Assembly (NCBI GenBank): GCA_019873685.1
Contig: JAIOAT010000031.1
Span: forward strand, 1-40,923
DNA length: 40,923 nt
Direction: 5' to 3'
Source: Chloroflexota bacterium
GTDB taxonomy: Bacteria; Chloroflexota; Anaerolineae; Aggregatilineales; Ch27
Below, one piece after another: positions 26,541 through 36,010 of the stretch (positions within the stretch are counted from its first letter, which is position 1; the number at the start of each line of letters is the position of its first letter). Under the pieces are notes generated by a model. That model worked only from the letters and a program-made list of their open reading frames with translations. It searched no databases and had not been told where the DNA came from. The position numbers and the translations under genes are program-made.

Positions 26541-27620
26541 TCTCAGCATGCAGGAACCTCTCCCGCCTTCTGGCTGGCCGATCGCCCTGTTGGACAGCGA
26601 CTGATCATTGTCAGTGGCGCACTGCTGATCCTGCTGGCGCTGGCAGTGATCTTCTCTGTCAGCAGCGGCTCATCAGCTATCCCTGCCGGCGACGTCGCCC
26701 GCATCCTGCTGGCCCGGCTGGGCATCCCTGGCCTGGGCGAATTCCCTGAAGCTCAGGTGCGCATCGTGATCATGGTCCGGCTACCCCGCGCCCTGGTGGG
26801 CATCTTTGTCGGCGCTGCGCTGGCCATTGCCGGGGCCACCATGCAGGGCATCTTCCGCAACCCGCTGGCCGATCCCGGCATCATTGGCGTCAGCGCAGGC
26901 GGCGGGCTGGGCGCGGTGATTGCCCTGACCAGCGGTCTGGCGGCTGGCAGCCTGTGGGCGCTGCCGCTGGCCGCGTTCATCGGCGGCATGGTGGCCGTCA
27001 CTATCGTGTATACCCTCTCGCTGGTCAATGGCCGCACCCAGATTCCCACCCTGTTGCTGGCCGGCGTAGCTGTTAACTCATTCATGGGCGCCGTCACCTC
27101 AGCCATCCTGCTGCTTGGCGCTGAATTCGGGGAGGTGCAGGCTATCCTCACCTGGCTGGTGGGCGGCCTGCGCGGACGCGGCAGCGAGCACCTCAATGTG
27201 CTGATCCTGCCAGTCCTGACCGGCATCCTGTTGCTTACGGCCTTCAGCCGCGACCTGAACCTGCTCTTGCTGGGGGAGGAAACAGCGCAGGGCCTGGGCG
27301 TCAACGTTGCCCGCACGCGGATGATCCTGCTGGCCCTGGCCTCGCTGCTGACAGGCGCTGCAGTCAGCGTGGCCGGTGGGGTTGGCTTTGTGGGCTTGAT
27401 CGTGCCTCATGCCCTGCGCCTGATCATCGGCCCTGACCACCGCGTGCTATTGCCAGCGAGTGCGCTTGGCGGCGCGACATTGCTGGTTGTCTGCGACACG
27501 ATCGCCCGCCTGGCCCTGCAGCCCGCCGAGCTGCAGGTCGGCCTGATCACCGCCCTGCTGGGCGCGCCATTCTTCCTGTTTCTGCTCTGGCGCAACCGTC
27601 GCCAGTTCGTTTCGTTGTAG
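26523..27620 (+). CDS. btuC: BtuC/FecCD-family ABC permease, probably for cobalamin
   Basis: A 365-residue integral membrane permease of the FecCD/BtuC family, with about ten hydrophobic segments. The family core GATMQGIFRNPLADPGIIGVSAG and the GGVGFVGLIVPH segment near the cytoplasmic gate are present. The cobalamin riboswitch upstream argues for B12 or a corrinoid rather than a siderophore as the substrate. The start is not settled: ATG 26523 lies at the edge of the terminator 3' arm without a good ribosome site, while TTG 26535 has GGAG six bases before it. The binding protein follows 42 bases downstream. The ATPase is not here but at 35161. Confidence 0.88.
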   Translation: MERVLFSQHAGTSPAFWLADRPVGQRLIIVSGALLILLALAVIFSVSSGSSAIPAGDVARILLARLGIPGLGEFPEAQVRIVIMVRLPRALVGIFVGAALAIAGATMQGIFRNPLADPGIIGVSAGGGLGAVIALTSGLAAGSLWALPLAAFIGGMVAVTIVYTLSLVNGRTQIPTLLLAGVAVNSFMGAVTSAILLLGAEFGEVQAILTWLVGGLRGRGSEHLNVLILPVLTGILLLTAFSRDLNLLLLGEETAQGLGVNVARTRMILLALASLLTGAAVSVAGGVGFVGLIVPHALRLIIGPDHRVLLPASALGGATLLVVCDTIARLALQPAELQVGLITALLGAPFFLFLLWRNRRQFVSL

Positions 27621-27662
27621 AGCAGCGTCCGCCGTTCTAGCCAGAGGTTGAGGGAGAAAACC

Positions 27663-29426
27663 ATGAAAGCATTACGCATCGCCGTCCTTCTGTTCCTCGC
27701 TTTACTGATCGCGGCAATCAGCCTGCCGCAGCCAGCTCAGGCCCAGGGCGGCCAGTGGCCGCGCACGATCATCGACGCGGCAGGCCAGCCGGTCACGCTT
27801 GACGCCCCGCCAAGTCGGATCGCCAGCGTCACCATCGCCTCCGACGAAATCCTGCTCTCGCTGCTGGGGCCGGAACGTCTGATCGGTGTGACAACCATGG
27901 CTGACGATCCCGGAATCAGCAATGTGGCCTCCAGAGCAGCGCTGGTGCCGCACCGGCTCACCGCCGATCCTGAACTGCTGATCAGCCTAGAGCCAGACCT
28001 CATCATTGTTGCCAGCTGGACAGACCCCGCCGTCGTGCAGCAGTTGCGCGATGCCGGGCTGACCGTCTTCCTGATGCCTGCCCCTGTTGGCCTGGAGCCG
28101 ATTGCGGAGACTGTGCGGATGCTGGGCGAACTGGTTGGCGAAGAGGCTGGAGCTGAGGCGCTGGTCACGGCAATGCAGGCGCAAATCGCAGCTGTCAGCG
28201 CCGCTGTCGCCGGTGTTGAACCAGTGCGGGTGCTCTTCCTGACGCCGGGCAACTACACCAGCGGGACGCCTTCCACCATCGCCGAAGTCATCGCCGCAGC
28301 CGGCGGAATCGATATTGCGGCGGAGGCCGGCGCTTCCCAGTACGATCCGCTCGGCGACGAATTCATCCTGGAACAGGACCCTGACGTCATTCTCCTGACC
28401 GGCTGGACCCCCTGGGACCCTGGCTTCGTTGAGACCTTCCGTCAGAACCCTGCCTACACGGATTTGCAGGCCGTCCGCAACAACCGGGTCTATGTGGTCA
28501 ATGACGCTCACCTCTCCACCACCAGCCACTTTATCGCTGAAGGCGTCGCCGATGTAGCGGCTCTTCTGTACCCGGATCGCTACCCGGCCTATCCGCTAAC
28601 CGTCACCGACGCGCTGGGGCAACAGGTCACGCTGCTCGCCCGTCCGCAAAGCATCGTCAGCCTGACACTCGGCACCGATGAGTTGCTGGCCGCCCTGCTC
28701 GCTGACGAGCCGGGGCGCGTCGCTGCCCTGAGCCATCTGGCGGATGCCCCCGGCATCAGCAACCTGGCCGGGGCGTCGCTCGCCGGTTTCACCTCGACCC
28801 GCGTGGAGGCCGATCCGGAACAGATCATCGCCCTGGAACCTGACCTCGTCCTGGCCGCTACATTCACCGATGAAGCGGTACGCCAGCAACTTACCGCTGC
28901 GGGCATCCCGGTGATCGCGGTTGGCGATTTCACCAGCGTCCCGGCCATGCTGGACAACATCACCTGGCTGGGGCAGATTCTGGGCGTCCGGGCCACTGCC
29001 CAGCGCCTGGTTGGCGATCTCCTTGACCGCCTGGAGGCTATCGCCGGGAAAACTGCTACCCTGGAACAGCGTAGAAGCCTGATCTACCTCTCTACCGACA
29101 ACTGGATCGCTGGCTGCCAGACGACGCTGGATGACATGATCAGCCGCGCCGGGGGGATCAACGCCGCCTGCGCCGCCGGCCTTGACGGCTGGAAACAGGT
29201 GGACGCGGAGACCCTGATCACGCTTGACCCGGAGGTGATCGTCCTCTCCAGCTGGGTGGACATCACGGCCTGGCAGGCCGAGCCTGCTGTGCAGGGGCTG
29301 GCCGCCGTTCGCGAGGGGCGGGTCGTCACGGGGAAAGACGCGCACCTCAGCGCCGTCAGCCACTTCATTGTGAATGGCGTGGAGGACCTGTTTGCTATCC
29401 TGTACCCGGAACTCGCCGGATCGTAA
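27663..29426 (+). CDS. btuF: Tandem double BtuF-like binding protein
   Basis: A 587-residue exported protein made of two complete Peripla_BP_2 (BtuF/FepB-type) modules, about residues 33-305 and 310-585, after a signal peptide (cleavage likely after AQA, residue 28). The modules are clear duplicates: DDPGISN (81-87) matches DAPGISN (361-367), and DAHLSTTSHF (281-290) matches DAHLSAVSHF (559-568). Normal family members have one module of about 270-300 residues. I see no lipobox Cys and no second membrane anchor. The ATG at 27663 follows AGGGAG. The B12 role is inferred from the riboswitch-controlled operon. Confidence 0.88.
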   Translation: MKALRIAVLLFLALLIAAISLPQPAQAQGGQWPRTIIDAAGQPVTLDAPPSRIASVTIASDEILLSLLGPERLIGVTTMADDPGISNVASRAALVPHRLTADPELLISLEPDLIIVASWTDPAVVQQLRDAGLTVFLMPAPVGLEPIAETVRMLGELVGEEAGAEALVTAMQAQIAAVSAAVAGVEPVRVLFLTPGNYTSGTPSTIAEVIAAAGGIDIAAEAGASQYDPLGDEFILEQDPDVILLTGWTPWDPGFVETFRQNPAYTDLQAVRNNRVYVVNDAHLSTTSHFIAEGVADVAALLYPDRYPAYPLTVTDALGQQVTLLARPQSIVSLTLGTDELLAALLADEPGRVAALSHLADAPGISNLAGASLAGFTSTRVEADPEQIIALEPDLVLAATFTDEAVRQQLTAAGIPVIAVGDFTSVPAMLDNITWLGQILGVRATAQRLVGDLLDRLEAIAGKTATLEQRRSLIYLSTDNWIAGCQTTLDDMISRAGGINAACAAGLDGWKQVDAETLITLDPEVIVLSSWVDITAWQAEPAVQGLAAVREGRVVTGKDAHLSAVSHFIVNGVEDLFAILYPELAGS

Positions 29427-29446
29427 CCAACCCGGACAGCAGCAGT

Positions 29447-29488
29447 GCAGGCGAGGGCGGCTGATGGCGCTGCCCTCGTTGCGTTTTT
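29447..29488 (+). terminator. Terminator of the B12 permease operon
   Basis: GCAGGCGAGGGCGGC (29447-29461) pairs with GCTGCCCTCGTTGC (29469-29482) through about 14 pairs with one bulge and two G-U pairs. TTTTT follows at 29484-29488. This separates the binding protein gene from rbsK. Confidence 0.8.
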
Positions 29489-29550
29489 GGGTTGGGGCGT
29501 GTACATTCGGCACGCAGGTCAGCCTATCCGCTTCTGTGAAGGAGACTTCC

Positions 29551-30465
29551 ATGGACAAACCGCGAATCGTTGTCCTGGGCAGCTACAACACCGATCTGGT
29601 GACTTTCAGCCCGCGCATCCCCCAGCCCGGCGAAACCATCCTGGGCAGCGGGTTCAAGACCGGCCCCGGCGGTAAAGGGTCCAACCAGGCTGTGGCCGCG
29701 GCGCGCGTCGGTGCGGCGGTGACTTTTGTCGGGCGCATCGGGCGTGATATGTTTGGCGAAATGGCGCTTAAGGTCTGGCAGGAAGCCGGGATCGCGACCG
29801 ATTACGTGATCCAGGACGGCGAGGCTCCCACCGGCGTCGCCACCATCATCGTCGACGATCACGGTGAGAACATCATTGTCGTGGCTTCAGGGGCTAACTG
29901 GCGCGTCTCGCCCGCCGATGTCGAGCGCGCTGAACCGGCTATCGCCGCCTCGCGGGTCTTTTTGACCCAGCTGGAGACGCCACCGGAGGCCGTTCGCCGC
30001 GGCCTGCAGATCGCCCGCCAGCATGGGGCTACCACCATCCTGAACCCCGCGCCAGGCCAGCCGCTCACGCCTGACCTGCTGGCTCTGGTGGATATCATCA
30101 CCCCTAATCAGACCGAGGCAGCCATCATCACCGGCGTTTCCAGCGCTAACGCTACAGAAGCCTGCGCCGCGCTCCGCGCCCACGGGGCTAACACCGTGGT
30201 CATGACGCTTGGCAGTGAGGGCGTGCTGCTCTACGACGACGGCGGGCCACAGCACTTCCCGGCGTTCAAGGTGGATAAGGTTGTGGACACCACCGGAGCC
30301 GGGGACGCCTTCAATGGCGGGCTGGCCGTTGCGCTGGCGGAAGGCAAACCGCTGGCAGAAGCGATCCGCTTTGCCAGCGCCACCGGCGCGATCAGTGTCA
30401 CCCGGCCAGGAGCCACCGAATCCATGCCCACCCGCGCCGAAGTGGAAGCTTTCCTGCGGCGCTAA
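29551..30465 (+). CDS. rbsK: Ribokinase (PfkB family)
   Basis: A 304-residue sugar kinase that should phosphorylate ribose (or 2-deoxyribose) at O5. It shows the N-terminal PfkB box GPGGKGSNQAVAAARVG (38-54), TPNQTEA (184-190) and the anion-hole/catalytic motif DTTGAGDAFNGG with D252. The ATG at 29551 follows AAGGAG. An upstream open frame to 29374 runs back through the terminator and is not used. It stands alone on the plus strand after the terminator and converges with pckA. No ribose transporter is present. Other PfkB substrates cannot be excluded. Confidence 0.9.
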   Translation: MDKPRIVVLGSYNTDLVTFSPRIPQPGETILGSGFKTGPGGKGSNQAVAAARVGAAVTFVGRIGRDMFGEMALKVWQEAGIATDYVIQDGEAPTGVATIIVDDHGENIIVVASGANWRVSPADVERAEPAIAASRVFLTQLETPPEAVRRGLQIARQHGATTILNPAPGQPLTPDLLALVDIITPNQTEAAIITGVSSANATEACAALRAHGANTVVMTLGSEGVLLYDDGGPQHFPAFKVDKVVDTTGAGDAFNGGLAVALAEGKPLAEAIRFASATGAISVTRPGATESMPTRAEVEAFLRR

Positions 30466-30478
30466 TCGCTTGCTGAAG

Positions 30479-30524
30479 GGCGAGGCTGCCCGGCACGGAC
30501 CGTCGCCAGTCGGACAGCCTCGCC
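30479..30524. terminator. Hairpin between convergent rbsK and pckA
   Basis: GGCGAGGCTG (30479-30488) pairs perfectly with CAGCCTCGCC (30515-30524) around a 26-base loop with some inner pairing. It lies just after the rbsK stop and 14 bases beyond the pckA stop. It has no T-run on either side, so a bidirectional terminator role is inferred from position. Confidence 0.5.
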
Positions 30525-30537
30525 TGGCAAAACTCTC

Positions 30538-32145
30538 CTACCCCCCGGCGCCTATCACCGGCCCGGCGGCCCTGACCTCTGCCGGGACATCCGCCGCAAA
30601 GCGGGCGAAGTTCCTGTGGAATAGCCCTGCCAGATGCGCTGCCTGGCGATCGTAGGCGTCCCCATCCGCCCAGGTCATGCGCGGATCAAGGATATCTTCG
30701 GGAACGCCGGGGACGTGCTGCGGCACCTGCAGGCCGAAGACCGGATCTGGCCGCGTGGCCACATCTTCCAGTTCGCTGCTCAGAATGGCCCGGATCATCG
30801 CCCGCGTGTATCCCAGCGCCATGCGCTGCCCCACCCCGTACGGGCCGCCAGTCCAGCCAGTGTTGACCAGCCAGACTTGCGATTTGTGCCGGGCCAGGCG
30901 CTCCGCCAGCATCTGCGCATACCGCTGCGGCGGATGCACCATGAACGGCGCGCCAAAGCACGCGCTGAAGGTGGCCTGCGGTTCTTCGCCCATACCTTTT
31001 TCTGTACCGGCTACTCTGGCCGTATAGCCGGAGAGAAAGTGGTACTGTGCCTGTTCCGGCGTCAGACGGCTGAGCGGCGGCAGCACCCCGAAAGCATCCG
31101 CGGTCAGGAAGATAACGTAACGCGGGTGACCGGCCATACCCGTGCTTGAAGCATTGGGAATATGGCTGATGGGGTAAGAAGCACGGGTATTCTCCGTGTG
31201 GGTGCTGTCGTTCAGGTCAATCCGTCGGCTGTCCTGATCGATGACGACATTTTCCAGGATGGTGCCGAAGCGACGGGTGGCCTGGTAAATCTCCGGCTCG
31301 CCAGCGGGGTCGAGGCGAATCACCTTGGCGTAACATCCCCCTTCGAAGTTGAAGATGCCCGTCTCCGACCAGCCATGTTCGTCATCGCCGATCAGCGTGC
31401 GGGTAGAATCGGCAGACAGCGTGGTCTTACCCGTGCCAGAGAGGCCGAAGAAGATCGCTACGTCGTCTTCGTTCTTCCCGTAATTGGCGGAACAGTGCAT
31501 GGGCAGCACACCGCGCAGGGGCATCAGGTAGTTCATCACACTGAAGAGGGACTTTTTGATCTCCCCGGCGTAACTCGTCCCACCGATCAGGATCAGCCGT
31601 TCCGCAAAGTTGATCAGGATGAACGCCGACGAGTTGACGTTATCCAGTTGGGGCAGCGCATGGAACGACGGTGCGTTGATCACTGTATATTCCGGCACAT
31701 GGGTGATTAGCGCATCGGACGCTGGCAGGCTGAACATATTGCGGGCAAACAGGCTATGCCAGGCTGTTTCGGTGATGATGCGCACGGGCAGGCGGTACGC
31801 CGGGTCGCGCCCGACATACATATCCTGTACAAAAGCTGCCCGGTTCTGGAAGTAGGCCAGCAGGCGCTGCTTCAGCCCGGCAAAGTGCGCCGCATCGATC
31901 GGGCGGTTGACATCCCCCCACCAGATATCCTGTGCCGTGGACGGCTCGTCAACAATGAACTTGTCGCGGGGTGAGCGACCGGTGTGCTGGCCGGTGCGGA
32001 CAACGATCGGCCCATGATGCGCCAGCACCCCTTCGCGGAAGCGCACGATCTGCTCGTAGAGCGCGGGCGTTGTCAGGTTCCAGTATTCGCGCTCCAGATT
32101 GGTGAACCCATGATTCTCCAGCCCGTAAGTGCTTCTGTTGGGCAT
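30538..32145 (-). CDS. pckA: Phosphoenolpyruvate carboxykinase (ATP)
   Basis: A 535-residue ATP-dependent PEPCK that converts oxaloacetate and ATP to PEP, CO2 and ADP. Visible motifs are RSPRDKFIV (58-66), the P-loop GLSGTGKTTL (234-243) and the metal/ATP site LIGDDEHGW (251-259), followed by NFEGGCYAK. The length is normal. The ATG at 32145 follows AGGGAGGA seven bases upstream. A TTG at 32163 in the same frame would place the ribosome site inside the gene. ppdK lies directly upstream on the same strand behind a strong terminator. Together they control flow between pyruvate, PEP and oxaloacetate. Confidence 0.96.
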   Translation of the reverse strand: MPNRSTYGLENHGFTNLEREYWNLTTPALYEQIVRFREGVLAHHGPIVVRTGQHTGRSPRDKFIVDEPSTAQDIWWGDVNRPIDAAHFAGLKQRLLAYFQNRAAFVQDMYVGRDPAYRLPVRIITETAWHSLFARNMFSLPASDALITHVPEYTVINAPSFHALPQLDNVNSSAFILINFAERLILIGGTSYAGEIKKSLFSVMNYLMPLRGVLPMHCSANYGKNEDDVAIFFGLSGTGKTTLSADSTRTLIGDDEHGWSETGIFNFEGGCYAKVIRLDPAGEPEIYQATRRFGTILENVVIDQDSRRIDLNDSTHTENTRASYPISHIPNASSTGMAGHPRYVIFLTADAFGVLPPLSRLTPEQAQYHFLSGYTARVAGTEKGMGEEPQATFSACFGAPFMVHPPQRYAQMLAERLARHKSQVWLVNTGWTGGPYGVGQRMALGYTRAMIRAILSSELEDVATRPDPVFGLQVPQHVPGVPEDILDPRMTWADGDAYDRQAAHLAGLFHRNFARFAADVPAEVRAAGPVIGAGG

Positions 32146-32189
32146 CGGCGTCCTCCCTGACAAACTCTTTTTGGGGTGACAACAAACAC

Positions 32190-32227
32190 AACGGGCGGGA
32201 AACCCGCTGCTGAATTTCCCGCCCGTT
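32190..32227 (-). terminator. Terminator of ppdK
   Basis: AACGGGCGGGAAA (32190-32202) pairs perfectly over 13 bases with TTTCCCGCCCGTT (32215-32227) around a 12-base loop. It sits 23 bases past the ppdK stop, and the minus strand continues TTGTGTTTGTTG, a loose T-rich tail. Confidence 0.75.
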
Positions 32228-32250
32228 TACTCTGCTGCTATTTAGCCAGC

Positions 32251-34917
32251 TTAGCGATTCTTGATCGCGGCGTGAGCCGCCGACAGACGCGCGATCGGGA
32301 CGCGGAACGGCGAGCAGCTCACGTAGTTGAGGCCAGCGCGATGGCACAGGTCGATCGACGCCGGGTCACCGCCGTGCTCGCCGCAGATGCCGACTTCCAG
32401 GTCAGGACGGGTCTTGCGACCATCCTGTACGGCCATGAAGATCAGCTTCCCGACGCCTTCCTCATCCAGCGTCTGGAAGGGGTTCTTGGGCAGGATGTTC
32501 AGGTCGCCTTCATCCGCATAGCGCAGCAGGAACTTGCGCTCGGCGTCGTCGCGGCTGATCCCGAACGTCATCTGCGTCAGGTCATTGGTGCCGAAGCTGA
32601 AGAACTGGGCCACCGTCGCGATCTCGCCAGCGGTCAGGGCCGCCCGCGGAACCTCGATCATCGTGCCGAACTTGTACTCGACACGGATACCCTTCTCAGC
32701 CATGACCTGCTCGGCCACTTCCTCCAGCAGCGGCTGGATGTGCTTCAGTTCGTTCACGTGGGAGGTCAGCGGGATCATGACCTCAGGCTTGACCACCACG
32801 CCTTCCTTGGCTGCGTCGCAGGCCGCCTCAAAGATCGCGCGCACCTGCATCTTGTTCAGGCCGGGCATGACGATACCCAGGCGGCAGCCGCGCAGACCCA
32901 GCATGGGGTTGAACTCATGCATGTTGTTGACAGCCGCCAGCAGCTTCTTCTTCTTGGCGTATTCCGGCGTATTGGTCTGGCCGGCGCCTTCCATGCGGGC
33001 GACTTCTTCGGTCAGCTCGATCTGCGAAGGCAGGAACTCATGCAGCGGCGGGTCCAGCAGACGGATGATCACAGGTAGACCATCCATCACCTTGAAGATG
33101 CCATAGAAGTCCTCGCGCTGGAGCGGCAGGAGCACCTCGTTGAGGACGCGGTCGAACTCTTCCGGCGTCTCGGCCAGGATGGCTTCCTGGAACTTCTCGG
33201 TACGCTCGCCGAGGAACATGTGCTCGGTACGGCACAGGCCAATACCCTGAGCGCCATAGCTGCGGGCGCGGGCAGCCTGCTGCGGATCGTCCGCGTTGGC
33301 CCACACCTGGAGCTTGCGGATCTGGTCAGCCCATTCCAGGATGGTCTTGAGATCAGTCTGCTCGTCGAAGTTCGGGGCGACGGTCGGGATAGCGCCCTGG
33401 TACACTTCGCCGGTCGCGCCATCAACCGAGATCACATCACCTTCTTTGATCGTCACACCCTTGACCGTGAACTGACGCGCCTTGAGATCGATCTTGATCT
33501 CCTCAGCACCGGCCACGCAGGGCTTGCCCAGCTGACGGGCGACCACAGCCGCATGGCTGGTTGCGCCGCCGTGCTGGGTCAGGATACCCTTGGCCGCCAG
33601 CATACCATGCACGTCATCGGGCGTGGTTTCCGGGCGAACCAGGACAACCGCCTTGCCTTCTTCCTTGGCCTTCTTCTCGGCGGTATCGGCGTCGAAGTAG
33701 ACCTCACCCACCGCTGCGCCGGGCGAAGCATTCAGACCCTTGGTCAGCTTGACGGCCTTCTTGAGCGCCTCGGGGTCAAAGCGCGGATGCAGCAGCTGGT
33801 CGATCTGGAAGTGCTCGATGCGGGAGACTGCCTCTTCCTTGGTGATCAGACCCTCGTTCACCATATCCACGGCGATCTTCACCGCGGCAGCCGCTGTACG
33901 CTTGCCATTGCGGGTCTGGAGCATGTAGAGCTTACCATTCTCGATGGTGAACTCCATGTCCTGCATTTCGCGGTAGTGCTGCTCCAGAATCCGGGCGACA
34001 TTCATCAGCGCTTCCCAGGCGGCAGGCGCTTCGTCCTTCAGCTTGTGAACTTCAGTCGGCGTGCGGGCGCCGGAGACCACGTCCTCGCCCTGCGCGTTGA
34101 ACAGGTATTCGCCGAAGAAGTCTTTCTCGCCGGTGGAGGGGTTACGGGTGAAGGCAACGCCGGAGCCGGAGTCATTGCCCACGTTACCAAAGACCATCGC
34201 CTGGACATTCACCGCCGTGCCCAGCTTGTGGGAAATGCCGGTAGCATTGCGGTAGTCCACAGCGCGCTTGCCATTCCAGGACTTGAACACCGCTTCAATG
34301 GCCAGCTGGAGCTGCTTCCAGGGGTCCTGGGGGAAGTCAATGCCGGTCTCGCGCTTGGTCACCGCCTTGAATTCAGCGACAGCCTTCTGCCAGCCCGCAG
34401 CGGAGATTTCCGGGTCAGTTTTGACGCCCTGTTCCTGCTTGATCCGGGAGATGATTTCCTCAAACAGGTGGCCTTCGACATCCAGCACGACTTTGCTGAA
34501 CATCTGCACCAGGCGGCGGTAAGCGTCCCAGGCAAAGCGCTCATCGGCCTTGGCGGCCAGCGCATGCACCGATTCATCGTTGAGGCCCAGGTTGAGGATA
34601 GTGTCCATCATGCCGGGCATGGAGAACTTGGCGCCGGAACGGACAGACACCAGCAGCGGATTGCTGGGGTCGCCGAACTTGCGCCCCATCTTCTTGCCCA
34701 GCTTGTCCATGCCCTCCAGCACCTGCTCCCACAGGCCTTCCGGCAGGGTGTTGTTGTTGTTCAGGTACTCCAGGCAGGCCTCGGTAGTGCAGGTAAAGCC
34801 CGGCGGTACAGGCAGGCCCAGATTGGTCATCTCAGCCAGGCCAGCCCCCTTGCCTCCCAGGAGGTCCCGCATCTTGGCGTTACCTTCTTCAAAGAGATAT
34901 ACCCATTTCTTCGTCAT
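32251..34917 (-). CDS. ppdK: Pyruvate phosphate dikinase
   Basis: An 888-residue enzyme that interconverts pyruvate + ATP + Pi and PEP + AMP + PPi. It has the N-terminal ATP-grasp region (KWVYLFEEGN, GGKGAGLAEM), the swivelling phospho-His domain with catalytic H455 in GGATSHAAVVAR, and a C-terminal TIM barrel with GLCRTEHMF, GLRGCRLGI and the catalytic Cys motif CGEHGGDP. The segment before the catalytic motif reads TQHGG rather than the common TARGG. The ATG at 34917 follows AAAGGAA; the nine extra upstream codons are rejected. No PPDK regulatory protein gene is nearby. Confidence 0.96.
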   Translation of the reverse strand: MTKKWVYLFEEGNAKMRDLLGGKGAGLAEMTNLGLPVPPGFTCTTEACLEYLNNNNTLPEGLWEQVLEGMDKLGKKMGRKFGDPSNPLLVSVRSGAKFSMPGMMDTILNLGLNDESVHALAAKADERFAWDAYRRLVQMFSKVVLDVEGHLFEEIISRIKQEQGVKTDPEISAAGWQKAVAEFKAVTKRETGIDFPQDPWKQLQLAIEAVFKSWNGKRAVDYRNATGISHKLGTAVNVQAMVFGNVGNDSGSGVAFTRNPSTGEKDFFGEYLFNAQGEDVVSGARTPTEVHKLKDEAPAAWEALMNVARILEQHYREMQDMEFTIENGKLYMLQTRNGKRTAAAAVKIAVDMVNEGLITKEEAVSRIEHFQIDQLLHPRFDPEALKKAVKLTKGLNASPGAAVGEVYFDADTAEKKAKEEGKAVVLVRPETTPDDVHGMLAAKGILTQHGGATSHAAVVARQLGKPCVAGAEEIKIDLKARQFTVKGVTIKEGDVISVDGATGEVYQGAIPTVAPNFDEQTDLKTILEWADQIRKLQVWANADDPQQAARARSYGAQGIGLCRTEHMFLGERTEKFQEAILAETPEEFDRVLNEVLLPLQREDFYGIFKVMDGLPVIIRLLDPPLHEFLPSQIELTEEVARMEGAGQTNTPEYAKKKKLLAAVNNMHEFNPMLGLRGCRLGIVMPGLNKMQVRAIFEAACDAAKEGVVVKPEVMIPLTSHVNELKHIQPLLEEVAEQVMAEKGIRVEYKFGTMIEVPRAALTAGEIATVAQFFSFGTNDLTQMTFGISRDDAERKFLLRYADEGDLNILPKNPFQTLDEEGVGKLIFMAVQDGRKTRPDLEVGICGEHGGDPASIDLCHRAGLNYVSCSPFRVPIARLSAAHAAIKNR

Positions 34918-35074
34918 GGTGGTTCCTTTCCATGTGGCGGTCACACCCGATACGTTTCCGCCCAGCAGTGCAGTAAGAGCGACGGCGACATTTACGCTAA
35001 TGGCAAATGCCAGGTTCGCTATTTGGATGCGCCGATCCTGCAGACTGGTGTGGACCCAGCAAAAAACCTAGTGG

Positions 35075-35083
35075 ATTATACCA
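35075..35083 (-). promoter_or_regulatory. Extended -10 promoter of ppdK
   Basis: On the minus strand TGG precedes a perfect TATAAT (plus-strand ATTATACCA). No good -35 is seen. The leader to the ppdK ATG is about 150 bases long with no clear conserved element. Confidence 0.6.
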
Positions 35084-35160
35084 CGCTGCACGCAAAATAC
35101 TGCCGTCCGAATGTGGCAATTTGCTCAAATCTGGGGGACAAAGATCAGAAGATCGCCCGC

Positions 35161-35985
35161 TCAGGAAGCCGGTCGCAGCGGGTATAGCCGGAGATGCCCC
35201 GTCGCCGGTTCACGTTCCACGCTCACCTCAACGCCAAAGACCTGGGCCAGCCGCGCCGGTGTGAACACCTGATCCGGCTGCCCCGCCGCCACAACACGCC
35301 CCTGTGTGATCAACACAATCCGGTCGCAAAAACGCGCCGCCAGTGGCAAATCGTGAATCGCGGCCACCACACCCAGACCATCGCGGTGAGCCAGGGAGCG
35401 CACCATCTCCAGCAGAGCCAGCTGATGCTTGATGTCCAGGTTGCTGGTCGGCTCATCCAGCAACAGGATGGCCGGTTCCTGAGCCAGCGCCCGCGCAATC
35501 AGGACACGCTGGCGTTCACCCCCACTCAGCGTACTGACCAGCCGCCCCACGAAGGGGAGCACATCGGCGGTGCGCATCGCCCACTCCGCGATCATCCGGT
35601 CACGCGGCCCTTCCAGCTGAAACCGCCCCAGATGAGGACTGCGCCCCATCAGCACGATGTCCCGTACAGTGAACGGAAAATCCAGCGCCGTTGCCTGTGG
35701 CACATGGGCGATCAGTCGGGCCACCTCGCGCGGACTGTAGGCGCTCAGCGATCGGCCCAGCAGCGCGATACGGCCCTGCACACCTGTGGTTAACAGGCCA
35801 CCCAGCACCTTGAGCAACGTCGATTTGCCAGCGCCGTTTGGCCCGACCAGCCCGACCAGCTCCCCTGCTGCCAGGTGAAAGTTAACCTGCCGGAGAATCT
35901 CAGCATCTTCCAGCCGGCAGGAAACCCCTTCTGCCTGCAGTAGCCGATCTCCACCGACGTGTGGTTGGCGTTGCGGTTCGTCCAT
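35161..35985 (-). CDS. btuD: BtuD/FecE-type ABC ATPase, probably for cobalamin
   Basis: A 274-residue ABC ATPase of the FecE/BtuD group. Walker A is GPNGAGKST (48-56), the Q-loop is at HVPQA, the signature is LSGGERQRV, Walker B is ILLLDEPTSNLD and the H-loop is AIHDLPLA. The ATG at 35985 follows AAGGA. Upstream is a complete cobalamin riboswitch with its own terminator, which makes this the missing ATPase of the permease/binding-protein unit at 26523-29426, about 6 kb away and on the other strand. Confidence 0.9.
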   Translation of the reverse strand: MDEPQRQPHVGGDRLLQAEGVSCRLEDAEILRQVNFHLAAGELVGLVGPNGAGKSTLLKVLGGLLTTGVQGRIALLGRSLSAYSPREVARLIAHVPQATALDFPFTVRDIVLMGRSPHLGRFQLEGPRDRMIAEWAMRTADVLPFVGRLVSTLSGGERQRVLIARALAQEPAILLLDEPTSNLDIKHQLALLEMVRSLAHRDGLGVVAAIHDLPLAARFCDRIVLITQGRVVAAGQPDQVFTPARLAQVFGVEVSVEREPATGHLRLYPLRPAS

Positions 35986-36010
35986 AGCATCCTTCCGGCG
36001 ATCCGCCGGA

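Noticed and set aside
33220..35187. A 655-residue open frame antisense to ppdK
   Set aside because: It mirrors the codon pattern of ppdK on the other strand, has no ribosome binding site or known domain, and ppdK is unmistakable.
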